Assembly (NCBI GenBank): GCA_016125335.1
Contig: WGLY01000010.1
Coordinates: 1-64,000, forward strand
From: Frankiales bacterium
GTDB lineage: Bacteria; Actinomycetota; Actinomycetes; S36-B12; CAIYMF01
Direction of reading: 5' to 3'
DNA length: 64,000 nucleotides
The notes under the pieces are model-generated. The model saw nothing but the letters and a program-made list of their open reading frames with translations. It searched no databases and had not been told where the DNA came from. The position numbers and the translations under genes were made by a program. Below, piece after piece: positions 42,461 to 53,770 of the stretch (positions within the stretch are counted from its first letter, which is position 1; every line of letters begins with the position of its first letter).

Positions 42461-42688
42461 GTCCACCTCGGATCCGGCGGACCGGCGGCCCACCAGGCAC
42501 GCCGGCCAGCCGGATCCACCCTCCCGCTGCGACGCGTCGTCATGCCACTCGACGACGGGCCCGGGCGCTCGATGTGACTCGTGCCGCAACGGTCGAGGAG
42601 CCACGTGCGGGGGTGCCGTCCTACGCTCGAAGACCGGATGTCCGACGGCCGGCGACCCGGTCGCGGACAGGGAGCAGGGGTGGTCGCG

Positions 42689-44974
42689 ATGCGTGCCGTG
42701 GCCGGTCCGTGGACGGCGCTGCTGGCCTGCCTGCTCGGCCTCGGCGCGGGGCTCGTGCTCCTGGCCCTCGGGGCGTCGACCGCGGCTGACGTGATGCTGC
42801 TGGGCGCCACGGTCGTGGGCCTCGTGCTGTCGACGGTCTCGCTGTGGCGGGCCGCGCGCGAGCGGCGGGCGTCGGTCGACGTCCTGGCGCTGCTGGCCCT
42901 CGTCGGTGCCCTCGTCGTCGGCGAGCTGATCGCGGCCGCCGTCGTCGCGCTCATGCTCGCGACCGGCCAGCTGCTCGAGGCCCGGGCCCAGGCCCGGGCG
43001 GCCCGCGAGCTCACCCTGCTCACCGACCGCGCCCCGCGCACCGCGCGGGTGGTGCGCGACGGGCGGCTGAGCGTGGTGCCGTGCGAGCAGGTCGCGGTCG
43101 GCGACGTCGTGACAGTCGGCCCCGGCGAGGTGACGCCGGTCGACGGGCGGCTGCTCGGGCCGGGCGTGTTCGACGAGTCCGCGCTCACCGGCGAGCCGCT
43201 CCCGGTCGAGCGCGCCACCGACGAGCGCGTGCGCAGCGGCGTCGTCAACGCCGGCGGCCCGGTGGAGCTCATGGCCACCACCACGTCGGCGGAGTCCACC
43301 TACGCCGAGGTCGTGCGGCTCGTGGAGCAGGCGGGGGCCGCGAGCGCGCCGTTCGTGCGCGTGGCCGACCGCGTGGCGGCGTACTTCGTCCCCCTCGCGC
43401 TCGCGGTCGCGGGCCTGGCGTGGTGGGTGTCCGGCGACCCGGTGCGCGCCGTGGCGGTGCTCGTGATCGCGACGCCGTGCCCCCTGCTGCTGGCGGCGCC
43501 GATCGCCGTGATGGCCGGCCTCTCGCGCGTGGCGACCGCCGGTGTGGTCGTGAAGGGCGGCGCGGCGCTGGAGAGCCTCGGGTCCGGACGGGTGCTGCTG
43601 CTCGACAAGACCGGCACGCTCACCAGCGGCCGGCCGACCGTCACCTCCGTGACGGCGGATCCCGCGCACGACACCGACGAGGTGCTCCGGCTCGCAGCGT
43701 CGCTCGACCAGCTCTCGCCGCACGTGGTCGCGGCCGCCGTCGTCGCCGCCGCGCGCCGCCGCGACGTCGAGCTCGTGCGGCCCTCCGACGTGCGGGAGGT
43801 GCCCGGCTACGGCATCGAGGGCCGCATCGACGGCTCGCTCGTGCGGGTGGGCAAGGAGTCGTGGGTCGTCCCGGAGTCGGCGCCCGTGTGGGTGCGCCAG
43901 GTGCGCCGGCACGCCTCGCTCGACGGCTCGACGACCGTGTACGTCGGCGTCGACGGCACAGCGGTCGGCGCGCTGGTGCTCGAGGACCCGATCCGCCCGG
44001 ATGCCACCCGCATGATCCGCCGTATGCGCCTGGCGGGCATCGACCGCGTGGTGCTCGTCAGCGGCGACCGCTCGGACATCGCGGAGACCGTCGGCCGCCT
44101 GGTCGGCGTCGACACCGTGTACGCCGAGCAGGACCCGGCGTCGAAGGTGCACGTGGTCGAGGAGGAGTCCGCGTTCGGCCCCACGATCATGGCGGGGGAC
44201 GGCGTGAACGACGCGCCGTCGATGGCGGCGGCGTCGGTGGGCGTCGCGCTCGCCTCGCGCGGATCGTCGGCGGCGTCGCAGACGGCCGACGTCGTGCTCA
44301 CCGTGGACCGCATCGACGCGCTCGGCGACGCGATCCTCATCGCGCGCCGGTCGCGGCGCATCGCGCTGGCGGCCGCGGTCGTCGGGATGAGCCTGGCGCT
44401 GGTGGGCATGCTCGCCGCGGCCGTGGGCCTGCTCGCGCCGACGGCGGGCGCCGTCGTCCAGGAAGGCATCGACGTGCTCGCCATCGCAATCGCCCTCACC
44501 GGGCTGCTCCCCTCGCGCGTGCACACCGTGGAGCTGCCGGAGCGCGACGCCGAGGTGGCCGGCGAGCTGCACCGCGAGCACCTGGCGGTGCGCGCGCTGG
44601 TGGACGAGCTCGGCACGACGGCCGACGCCCTGCACGAGGACGCCTGCGACCTGGTGGCGGTCGGTGCGCTCGCCAAGCGCCTCGACGACGAGCTGGTGCC
44701 GCACGAGCGCCGCGAGGAGCAGCTGCTGCTGCCCGTCGTCGCCCGGGCGCTCGGCGGCCCGGACCCCACCGGCGCGCTCTCGCGCACCCACGCCGAGATC
44801 GAGCACCAGGTGACCCGGCTGCGCCGGCTGCTGGCCGAGATCGGGCCCGGGCCGGCCACCGTCGACGACGTCGTGGAGCTGCGCCGCGCGCTCTACACGC
44901 TGCACGCCGTGCTCCGGCTGCACAACGCGCAGGAGGAGGAGAGCGCGTTCAGCCTCCTCAAGGACGACCGCTGA
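42689..44974 (+). CDS. P1B-type metal ATPase fused to a C-terminal hemerythrin domain (P1B-5-like)
   Basis: The 761-aa protein contains the P-type ATPase core: FDESALTGEPLPVE, membrane metal site IATPCPLLLAAPIAVMAGLS, phosphorylation site LLDKTGTLTSG, hinge MAGDGVNDAPSM and the late TM motif VVQEGIDVLAIAIAL. There is no N-terminal heavy-metal-binding domain. Residues ~600-761 form a hemerythrin-like four-helix domain with HREHLAVRALVDEL, VPHERREEQLLLP, RTHAEIEHQVTRL and LRLHNAQEEESAF, which supply di-iron His/Glu ligands. This layout defines the P1B-5 subgroup, thought to move Ni or Fe with the iron site as sensor. The start 42689 follows AGGGG; 42638 is an alternative. Confidence 0.92.
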   Translation: MRAVAGPWTALLACLLGLGAGLVLLALGASTAADVMLLGATVVGLVLSTVSLWRAARERRASVDVLALLALVGALVVGELIAAAVVALMLATGQLLEARAQARAARELTLLTDRAPRTARVVRDGRLSVVPCEQVAVGDVVTVGPGEVTPVDGRLLGPGVFDESALTGEPLPVERATDERVRSGVVNAGGPVELMATTTSAESTYAEVVRLVEQAGAASAPFVRVADRVAAYFVPLALAVAGLAWWVSGDPVRAVAVLVIATPCPLLLAAPIAVMAGLSRVATAGVVVKGGAALESLGSGRVLLLDKTGTLTSGRPTVTSVTADPAHDTDEVLRLAASLDQLSPHVVAAAVVAAARRRDVELVRPSDVREVPGYGIEGRIDGSLVRVGKESWVVPESAPVWVRQVRRHASLDGSTTVYVGVDGTAVGALVLEDPIRPDATRMIRRMRLAGIDRVVLVSGDRSDIAETVGRLVGVDTVYAEQDPASKVHVVEEESAFGPTIMAGDGVNDAPSMAAASVGVALASRGSSAASQTADVVLTVDRIDALGDAILIARRSRRIALAAAVVGMSLALVGMLAAAVGLLAPTAGAVVQEGIDVLAIAIALTGLLPSRVHTVELPERDAEVAGELHREHLAVRALVDELGTTADALHEDACDLVAVGALAKRLDDELVPHERREEQLLLPVVARALGGPDPTGALSRTHAEIEHQVTRLRRLLAEIGPGPATVDDVVELRRALYTLHAVLRLHNAQEEESAFSLLKDDR

Positions 44975-45096
44975 CGGCGCCCGTTCCTGCCCTCCCGCGA
45001 AGGGCTTCCGGAGTTCCGCGTGGGACAGCGGCCCACCATCCTCGCCGCGCGTCGGCTGCCGCGGCAGGACTAGCGTCGGGCGGGAGGCGGCTCGTC

Positions 45097-46008
45097 ATGC
45101 CCGATGTGCTTCGTTCCCGTGCGCCGGCAGTCGTGTGGTCCGCGTGGGTGGTCCTCGCCCTTCTGCTGCTCGCGGTGGTGACCGAGTGGCGCTACACGGT
45201 GGCCGTGGCGGCGAGTGCCGCTGTCCTGGCGGCCTTCCCCCAGCTGAGGACGGGGCACGCGAGCGGCGCGCGCGGTGATCGAGAGCTCATCGTCATGGCG
45301 GCGATGTACGTCGTGGTGGTCGCCCTCATGCGCGCAGCGTTCGTCGGATTCGGCACGGATCATGTGGCGGGCCTGTTCCTGTGCTTCGCCGCCGTGCTGC
45401 TGCTGGGGGTCCTGGGTCCGGTCTACTACGAGACCTGGGTCTCCCATCGGCCGTTGAGCGCAGTCGGTCTGCGCCTCGACAACTGGCGTCCCACCGTGCT
45501 GCTCGGTCTGCTGTTCGCCTCCGTCCAGTTCGCCCTGACGTTGTGGGGCTATGACCTGCCTGCCGCGCAGGACTGGGTCCCGTTGCTCGTCATGGCGCTC
45601 GTGGTCGGCATGTTCGAGTCGGTCTTCTTCCGCGGATTCGTCCAGAGCCGGCTGTCCGCCCGCTTCGGGCCGGTGGTCGGCGTCTCCGTGGCCGCAGTCG
45701 CCTACGGGCTGTACCACGTCGGCTACGGCATGGGCTGGTCGGAGATCGCCTTCCTCACGGGCCTGGGCGTCGTCTACTCCATCGCCTTCGCGATCGTCCG
45801 GAACGTCCTGGTGCTGTGGCCGTTGCTCACGCCGATGGGGAGCCTCTTCGCCAACCTCGAGGCAGCAGACATCGAACTGCCCTGGGCGTCCATCCTGGGC
45901 TTCGTGGACGTCGCCGCGCTGATGGCCGTCGGCGTGTGGCTCAGCTGGCGCCACCACCGCAAGGAGGGACTCGCCGAGGGTCGTCCCCACGGCTTGCTTC
46001 CCACGTAG
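45097..46008 (+). CDS. CPBP-family intramembrane protein with altered active-site motif
   Basis: The 303-aa, ~8-TM protein from ATG 45097 (GGGAGG upstream) ends with an Arg/His-rich tail. Motif 1 reads MFESVFFRGFVQSRL: the first Glu and the Arg of the EExxxR box are kept, but the second Glu is Ser. Motif 2 has GLYHVGYG and motif 3 is less clear. CPBP (Abi) proteins include CAAX-type proteases that act within membranes. The missing Glu may mean altered or lost catalysis. The gene has lower GC and more varied codons than its neighbours, so recent acquisition is possible. Confidence 0.75.
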   Translation: MPDVLRSRAPAVVWSAWVVLALLLLAVVTEWRYTVAVAASAAVLAAFPQLRTGHASGARGDRELIVMAAMYVVVVALMRAAFVGFGTDHVAGLFLCFAAVLLLGVLGPVYYETWVSHRPLSAVGLRLDNWRPTVLLGLLFASVQFALTLWGYDLPAAQDWVPLLVMALVVGMFESVFFRGFVQSRLSARFGPVVGVSVAAVAYGLYHVGYGMGWSEIAFLTGLGVVYSIAFAIVRNVLVLWPLLTPMGSLFANLEAADIELPWASILGFVDVAALMAVGVWLSWRHHRKEGLAEGRPHGLLPT

Positions 46009-46209
46009 GTCGCGCCCGTCGCCGGTGCCGTCTCACCTCGTCGGCACACGGGCTCTGAGCGCGAGCGCTGCCCGGAACTCATGCAGCCGGACCCGCGGGC
46101 GGTGCGCCGTCTGCCCACCCGGCCGACGCGACCCGCCCGTGTCCCGCTGTCCTCGCCGTGTGGCTGGCCACGGCTCCGACGCCCTCTGCGCTCGTCCCGG
46201 CCGCGAGGG

Positions 46210-46240
46210 TTGACAGGCCGGGTTGTCGTGGTCTGTCATA
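46210..46240 (+). promoter_or_regulatory. Possible promoter of the LysM gene
   Basis: A perfect -35 TTGACA at 46210-46215 is followed after 18 nt by TGTCAT (46234-46239), a weak -10. Downstream of it lies a low-GC leader with a GCAAACG repeat (46242-46248 and 46252-46258) and a GGAGG site before the ATG at 46280. Confidence 0.4.
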
Positions 46241-46279
46241 GGCAAACGCAAGCAAACGAAAGTATCCGGAGGTATGCGC

Positions 46280-47011
46280 ATGCTGGGGGCACGAGCCTGG
46301 ACGCAGGTGCTCGATCGCGCTCTCGGCGCGGACGGGCCCGATCCGCTCGTGGTCGGCGTGCTCGTCGTCGCTGCCCTGCTGGTGATGCGACCGCTGCTCG
46401 CGGGGGCCGCCGCCGCACTGGCGGCACTCCCCGGCCGGGCGGGCCGGGCCGCCCGCCGCGTGGCGGACGCGCTGCGGCCGGGCCTCGCCCGCCGTGCCCT
46501 CGCCGTCGTGATGGGGCTCGGCGCCTCGGCGCAGGTGGCCGCACCGGTCGCCGCCGGCGCGGCCGCGGCACCCGTCACCAGCGAGGCGCCGCGACCCGTG
46601 GCAGTCCCGTCGGGCGAGGCGGCGGCGCACGGGACGCGCACCCCGGGCGTCTCGACCGGCCACGCCCGACCCGGCGCCGACGTCGTCGCCCGCCCCGTCG
46701 CCCGTACGGCCGGCGCACCCGGCACCTCGCCCGCGCCGTACGTCGTCGTGCGCGGCGACACGTTGTGGGACATCGCGCGCCGCCACCTCCCGCCCGGCGC
46801 GGGCAACGCCGCCGTCGCCCGCGCGTGGCCGCAGTGGTACGCCGCCAACCGCGCCGTCATCGGGCCGGACCCCTCGCTGCTGCTGCCGGGCACGCGCCTG
46901 GTGGCCCCCGACCTCCCCTCGGCAGGGACGCCGAGGCGGACGCACCCCCGCCCCGGCCCGCACGGCAGCGCAGCCGATCGGGCCACGTCCCTCGATCCCG
47001 ACCGACGGTGA
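46280..47011 (+). CDS. LysM-domain membrane-associated protein
   Basis: The chosen ATG 46280 has GGAGG at 7-nt spacing; an ATG at 46274 is too close to it. The 243-aa product has a TM segment (LVVGVLVVAALLVMRPLLAG), a second hydrophobic stretch (ALAVVMGLGASAQVAAPVAA), a Pro/Ala/Thr linker and a LysM domain near residues 150-205 (YVVVRGDTLWDIARRHLP, WPQWYAANRAVIGPDPSLLL). LysM binds peptidoglycan. It ends 3 bp before the Rv3235-family gene, with which it forms an operon conserved near secA. Confidence 0.85.
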   Translation: MLGARAWTQVLDRALGADGPDPLVVGVLVVAALLVMRPLLAGAAAALAALPGRAGRAARRVADALRPGLARRALAVVMGLGASAQVAAPVAAGAAAAPVTSEAPRPVAVPSGEAAAHGTRTPGVSTGHARPGADVVARPVARTAGAPGTSPAPYVVVRGDTLWDIARRHLPPGAGNAAVARAWPQWYAANRAVIGPDPSLLLPGTRLVAPDLPSAGTPRRTHPRPGPHGSAADRATSLDPDRR

Positions 47012-47014
47012 GCC

Positions 47015-47587
47015 ATGTCCCAGCCCGACCCCCGCGCCGAGGCGCGGGCCCTCCCCCTCGTCCGTCCCGCCCGGTCCCTCACCCGCACCGTGCGCACCCG
47101 CCCCGCCGCCGTGCAGGGGACGCTCGCGCTCGAGTGGACCCTCGACGACCGGCCCGCGGTGCCGGCGCCGCTCGCCGAGCTGCGCCTGGTCGCCCGTGAG
47201 GTCGGCTGGGACGACACCGACCCGGCCGTCGCCGCGGTGCCCACCGCGCGCAGCGAGCTGCCCGACCCGGCGCCCTGGACCGCGCAGCTGGTGCAGGCCG
47301 TGGTCGAGGTGCTCGCCCACGAGCGACCGCGCCACCAGCTCGCGCGGTGGCTGTCCCCCGAGGTCTACGCCGACCTCGGGCTGCACCTCGCGGCGTCGCC
47401 ACCGGCCCGTCCGGCCGGCCCGGGACGGGTGCGGCGCACCGTGAGCAGCACGCACGTGTTCGAGCCGGCCGACGGCGTGGTGGAGGCGACCGCGGTCGTG
47501 GTGGGCGGACGCCGCGCCCGCGCCGTCGCGGTGCGGCTCGAGGGCTGGGACGGCCGCTGGCGCGTCACCCGCCTCGCCGTGCTCTGA
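47015..47587 (+). CDS. Rv3235-family protein
   Basis: The 190-aa protein has an Arg/Pro-rich N-terminus and a C-terminal domain with VQAVVEVLAHERPRHQLARW, LSPEVYADLGLHLA, HVFEPADGVVEATAVVVGGR and RAVAVRLEGWDGRWRVTRLA. This is the Rv3235 family found just upstream of secA in actinobacteria. The fold resembles NTF2-like or SecA-accessory small domains, but the function is not established. The ATG follows the LysM gene stop by 3 nt. Confidence 0.85.
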   Translation: MSQPDPRAEARALPLVRPARSLTRTVRTRPAAVQGTLALEWTLDDRPAVPAPLAELRLVAREVGWDDTDPAVAAVPTARSELPDPAPWTAQLVQAVVEVLAHERPRHQLARWLSPEVYADLGLHLAASPPARPAGPGRVRRTVSSTHVFEPADGVVEATAVVVGGRRARAVAVRLEGWDGRWRVTRLAVL

Positions 47588-47635
47588 GGGCGGGGCCGAC
47601 CGGCCGGGCCGGGGAGCGACGATCTGCGCCGGACG

Positions 47636-47669
47636 CGACGAGGGGACGACCGTGGCCGTCCCCTCGTCG
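47636..47669. terminator. Bidirectional hairpin terminator between Rv3235-family gene and secA
   Basis: Perfect 13-bp arms, CGACGAGGGGACG at 47636-47648 and its complement at 47657-47669, with an 8-nt loop. It lies between convergent genes ending at 47587 and 47708. Confidence 0.8.
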
Positions 47670-47707
47670 TCACGTGCTGCGGCGCCCCGAGGCGCGCGCC
47701 CGGTCGA

Positions 47708-50548
<2,841 letters not shown>

Positions 50549-50759
50549 CAGGTACGTCCTTGTCTGAGGCGTTGCGGCCCGCAGCGGGCGCGCGACGGAG
50601 CGGGCGGGGGGACCCGCCACCGGAGCATGGTAACCATTCGGTCACGGAACACCGCCAGCCCGACGCACGGACAGGACGCCGAACCGCTCGCCCCCGAGGC
50701 CGCGACGGCACCGCCGCGGTCCGCAACCCGGGCGCGCCCGGCACCTGCCGTGCGCTGCA

Positions 50760-51368
50760 ATGTCACCCATGACGACGAGCCCGCCCGCCGCGACGTTCCC
50801 GCCCCGCCGCGACCTCACCGACGGCGTCGTGCTGCTGCGCGAGCCCGGCGAGGCCGACGTCCCCGCCCTGATCGAGGGTGCGCGGACGCCGGACGTCGTG
50901 CGCTTCACCCGGGTGCCGTCGCCCTACGGCGAGGAGCACGCACGCCGGCTGCTCACGATCGCCACGCAGGGATGGGCGGAGTCCACCGACGCGGTGTTCG
51001 CCGTGTGCGACCACGATCGGCCGGAGCTCCTCCTCGGACTGGTGGGTCTGCACGAGATCGAGCTGCACGGCGAGCCCGGCGGCGTCGCGGAGATCGGCTA
51101 CTGGCTCGCCCCCGCCGGCCGCGGGCGCGGCCTGATGACCCGGGCCGTGCGGCTGGCCTCGGACTGGGCGTTCGACTCGCTCGGCCTCGCGCGCATCAGC
51201 TGGTACGCCCGCAGCGACAACACCGCGTCGCGACGGGTCGCCGAGGGCGCGGGCTACGTCGTCGAGGGCCTGGTGCGCCGCGGCCTCGAGCTGCGGGGCG
51301 AGCGCGTGGACCACTGGGTCGGCAGCCTGCTGCCCGAGGACGTCGGCCGCGTCCCGGGGCGCCGGTGA
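50760..51368 (+). CDS. GNAT-family N-acetyltransferase (RimJ/RimL type)
   Basis: The 202-aa protein has an N-terminal DGVVLLREPGEADVPALIEG, then IGYWLAPAGRGRGLMTRAVR (acetyl-CoA pyrophosphate loop) and NTASRRVAEGAGYVVEGLVR, the usual order of RimJ/RimL-like acetyltransferases. Substrates may be protein N-termini or small amines. The start may be the ATG at 50760 or at 50769. It is divergent from secA and followed after 31 bp by a small gene that may be co-transcribed. Confidence 0.88.
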   Translation: MSPMTTSPPAATFPPRRDLTDGVVLLREPGEADVPALIEGARTPDVVRFTRVPSPYGEEHARRLLTIATQGWAESTDAVFAVCDHDRPELLLGLVGLHEIELHGEPGGVAEIGYWLAPAGRGRGLMTRAVRLASDWAFDSLGLARISWYARSDNTASRRVAEGAGYVVEGLVRRGLELRGERVDHWVGSLLPEDVGRVPGRR

Positions 51369-51399
51369 CCCCTCGACGTCCCTGGTTCGAGGGGACGGT

Positions 51400-51753
51400 G
51401 TGACGCCGGTGGAGCCGACCGAGCTGGTCGCGGGGCGCTGGCAGCTGCGCCCGTGGCCCGCGGCGAGCGCCGACCTCGACGACGTGCTGGCCGCCCTGCA
51501 CCCCGGCGCCGACCTCGCGGCGCTGCGCCGCGCCCGGCTGGAGGGCTGGGCGCGCGGCGACCTGCTCGGCTTCGCGGTGCGCGAGATCACCACCGGCACC
51601 GCGGAGGGCGAGGCTCTCGTGGTGGTGGACGACGGCCACGCGCGGGTGCAGGTGCACCCGCTGCCCGACGTCGGCGACCCGGCCCTGGCCGACGAGGTGG
51701 CCGCGGTGCTCGGCCGCTGGGCCGGCGGAGCGCTCGGCCTGCGCACCGGCTGA
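51400..51753 (+). CDS. Small hypothetical protein, possibly a reduced GNAT-like domain
   Basis: The 117-aa product begins at GTG 51400. Its N-terminus (PTELVAGRWQLRPWPAASAD, LDDVLAAL) resembles the start of a GNAT acetyltransferase (strand-helix), and the middle GFAVREITTGTAEGEALVVV, then HARVQVHPLPDVG could be the next strands. No acetyl-CoA loop follows. It looks like a truncated or degenerate acetyltransferase domain in frame with the preceding gene's direction. Function unknown. Confidence 0.55.
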   Translation: MTPVEPTELVAGRWQLRPWPAASADLDDVLAALHPGADLAALRRARLEGWARGDLLGFAVREITTGTAEGEALVVVDDGHARVQVHPLPDVGDPALADEVAAVLGRWAGGALGLRTG

Positions 51754-51810
51754 CCGGCTGCCGGGGCGCGCCAGCCACGAGGAGGCCGGAGCCGGGGCGG
51801 GGCGAGTGGC

Positions 51811-52317
51811 TCAGCCCGCACCGGTCGCGAGCGCCTCCACCAGGTCCGCCACCTCGGCCACGGGCCGGCGCGTGTCGATCTCGCAGGTACACGTCGCGCG
51901 GAGCAGCGGCTCCACCTCGGCGAGGTCGCGCAGGATCCGGGCCCGCTCCTGCGGCAGCCGGCCGAACGGGTTGGTGCGGCGTGCGGCGATCCGCTCGAGC
52001 ATCACCTCCGCGGGAGCACTGAGCAGCACCACCGCCTCGAAGCGGTCGTAGAACCGGGCCTGGTCGGCCGCGCACCCGGCCACCACGAGCAGCCCGTCAT
52101 CGTGAGCCGCGTGAGCACCGTGCGCGCCGTGGCCGTCGAGCAGCCGCGCCACACGGTCGAGCTCCCACACCTGCTCGACGCCGCCGTCCCCGGTGGGGAC
52201 CTCCCGGCTCCAGCCCGGATCGTCGAGGTCGACGACGCGGTGCCCCCGCGCCGCCAGCTCGCCCAGCACCGTGGACTTGCCGGTACCGGACATGCCGGTG
52301 AGCAGGATGCGGGTCAC
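51811..52317 (-). CDS. Small P-loop nucleoside/shikimate-type kinase
   Basis: The 168-aa protein has a Walker A ILLTGMSGTGKSTVLGELAA, followed by DLDDPGW and a lid region ERIAARRTNPFG with basic residues, the fold of small AAA_18/adenylate-kinase-like kinases. A His-rich loop, HGAHGAHAAHDDG, sits at about residue 73-85 and is unusual. The substrate is not identified. It is convergent with the small hypothetical gene at 51400 and lies downstream of the winged-helix gene. Confidence 0.8.
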   Translation of the reverse strand: MTRILLTGMSGTGKSTVLGELAARGHRVVDLDDPGWSREVPTGDGGVEQVWELDRVARLLDGHGAHGAHAAHDDGLLVVAGCAADQARFYDRFEAVVLLSAPAEVMLERIAARRTNPFGRLPQERARILRDLAEVEPLLRATCTCEIDTRRPVAEVADLVEALATGAG

Positions 52318-52413
52318 GTCCGCGACGCTACCGCCGCTGCGGACGACCGCCCACGAGCCACATCACGCCGCCGAGGACGCTGCCGACGACGAGCACCGCG
52401 GGACGGAGACGCC

Positions 52414-53736
52414 TCAGGCCAGGGCGTCGAGCAGCGCCAGGCGCGCGGTGTGCGGCACCACGCGGTCGACGACGACCTCGGCGCACCCCACCCAGGACGC
52501 CGCCTCGCGCAGGGCCGCCGCCGTGCCGGCCACCGCCGTCGCCGGCACGCCGCCACGGGGACCGGTCTCGAACGTGACCTGCCGCGCGTGCAGCGTGGAG
52601 CCGGTGCGCTTGGGGTCCACCCGTGCCACGAGCCGGCCGTTGTGCAGCACCGGCATGGTGAAGTAGCCGTGCACCCGCTTGTGCTGGGGCACGTAGAGCT
52701 CCATCTGGTAGTCGAAGCCGAACAGCCGGGACGTGCGCCCGCGGTGCCACACGAGCGAGTCGAACGGCGAGAGCAGCGTGGTGCGCGAGCGGCCGGCGAG
52801 GCCCTCGTGACCGTGCGCGCGCAGCAGGGCGGTGTCGGCGTAGACCGGGCCCTTCCACCCCTCGACCTGCACGCGGCTGACCGAGCCCTCCTCCACGAGC
52901 GAGTCGAGGAGGGAGGTGAGGTAGGGCCGGGGCAGCGCCACGGACGCGAGCCGGTGCACGTCGGCGACGTCGCCCACCGTCCCGACGCCGAGCACCCGCA
53001 CCGAGCGCTGCAGGAGGGCGCGCACGCACTCCTCGTCGCTCGGCCCCGGGATGCCCTCGTCGTCGGTCCAGCCCGGCTGCGGCTCGCGGTGCCGCAGCGG
53101 AACGGCCCGCTCCGCCAGGTCGTACACGCGACGCCACCCGACCCGGCGCACGCACACCACCTCGCCGAGGAACAGCAGCCACTCCACGGCGATCTTCGTG
53201 TCCGACCAGTCCCACCAGTCGGCGCCCTTCTTCGCGCCGCCGATGTCCGAGGTCATCACCGGCCCGCCCGAGGCGAGCGCCGCGCGCACCTCGCCGATCG
53301 CGCGGGTGGGCTCCTCGTGCCAGTGGAACCCTCGGCGCTTGTAGGCGCGACGGCGGAACGCGAACAGCGGCCACTCCTCGATGGGCAGCACGCTGGCCGC
53401 GTGCGACCAGTACTCGAACGACGTCGCCTCCCCAGGGTGCTCGGCCCCGGAGCCACCGCCCCAGTACGCGGACTCGACGGCCTGCCGACCGACGGCCCCG
53501 AGGCGGGCGTACTGCACGAGCTCGTGGCTGCGCGCGAGCACGCTCACGGTGTCGAGCTGCACCGCGCCGAGGTGCCGCAAGGTCGCCTCGGCCGCCGCGG
53601 TGCGGCGGGCGAGCCCGGCGCGCGCGGCCTGGGCCGGCCGCAGCGGCAGGGCGCCCGGCACCAGCCCCTGGGCGTGCAGCACGAGGGTGCGGGCCTCCGC
53701 CAGGGACAGCGAGGCGGACGTGGTGGCGGCGGTCAC
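52414..53736 (-). CDS. Winged-helix DNA-binding protein of the YcaQ/HTH_42 family
   Basis: The 440-aa protein is a typical HTH_42 member: TLRHLGAVQLDTVSVLARSH, then YWGGGSGAEHPGEATSFEYW, SHAASVLPIEEWPLFAFRRR, LLSPFDSLVWHRGRTSRLFG and FDYQMELYVPQHKRVHGYFT. Relatives include AlkX/YcaQ glycosylases that unhook interstrand DNA crosslinks, acting through QxD/QxQ motifs; here the N-terminal QLD motif is visible. The start is GTG 53736. It is transcribed with the kinase gene downstream. Confidence 0.9.
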   Translation of the reverse strand: MTAATTSASLSLAEARTLVLHAQGLVPGALPLRPAQAARAGLARRTAAAEATLRHLGAVQLDTVSVLARSHELVQYARLGAVGRQAVESAYWGGGSGAEHPGEATSFEYWSHAASVLPIEEWPLFAFRRRAYKRRGFHWHEEPTRAIGEVRAALASGGPVMTSDIGGAKKGADWWDWSDTKIAVEWLLFLGEVVCVRRVGWRRVYDLAERAVPLRHREPQPGWTDDEGIPGPSDEECVRALLQRSVRVLGVGTVGDVADVHRLASVALPRPYLTSLLDSLVEEGSVSRVQVEGWKGPVYADTALLRAHGHEGLAGRSRTTLLSPFDSLVWHRGRTSRLFGFDYQMELYVPQHKRVHGYFTMPVLHNGRLVARVDPKRTGSTLHARQVTFETGPRGGVPATAVAGTAAALREAASWVGCAEVVVDRVVPHTARLALLDALA

Positions 53737-53770
53737 GAGCGGGAACCTATCCGCGAGGGCCGACGGCGCC

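Noticed and set aside
41552-44923. 1123-codon minus-strand frame joining the membrane protein at 41552 to sequence antisense to the P1B ATPase
   Set aside because: Only the part from the ATG at 42460 has coding character. The rest is the shadow of the ATPase gene.
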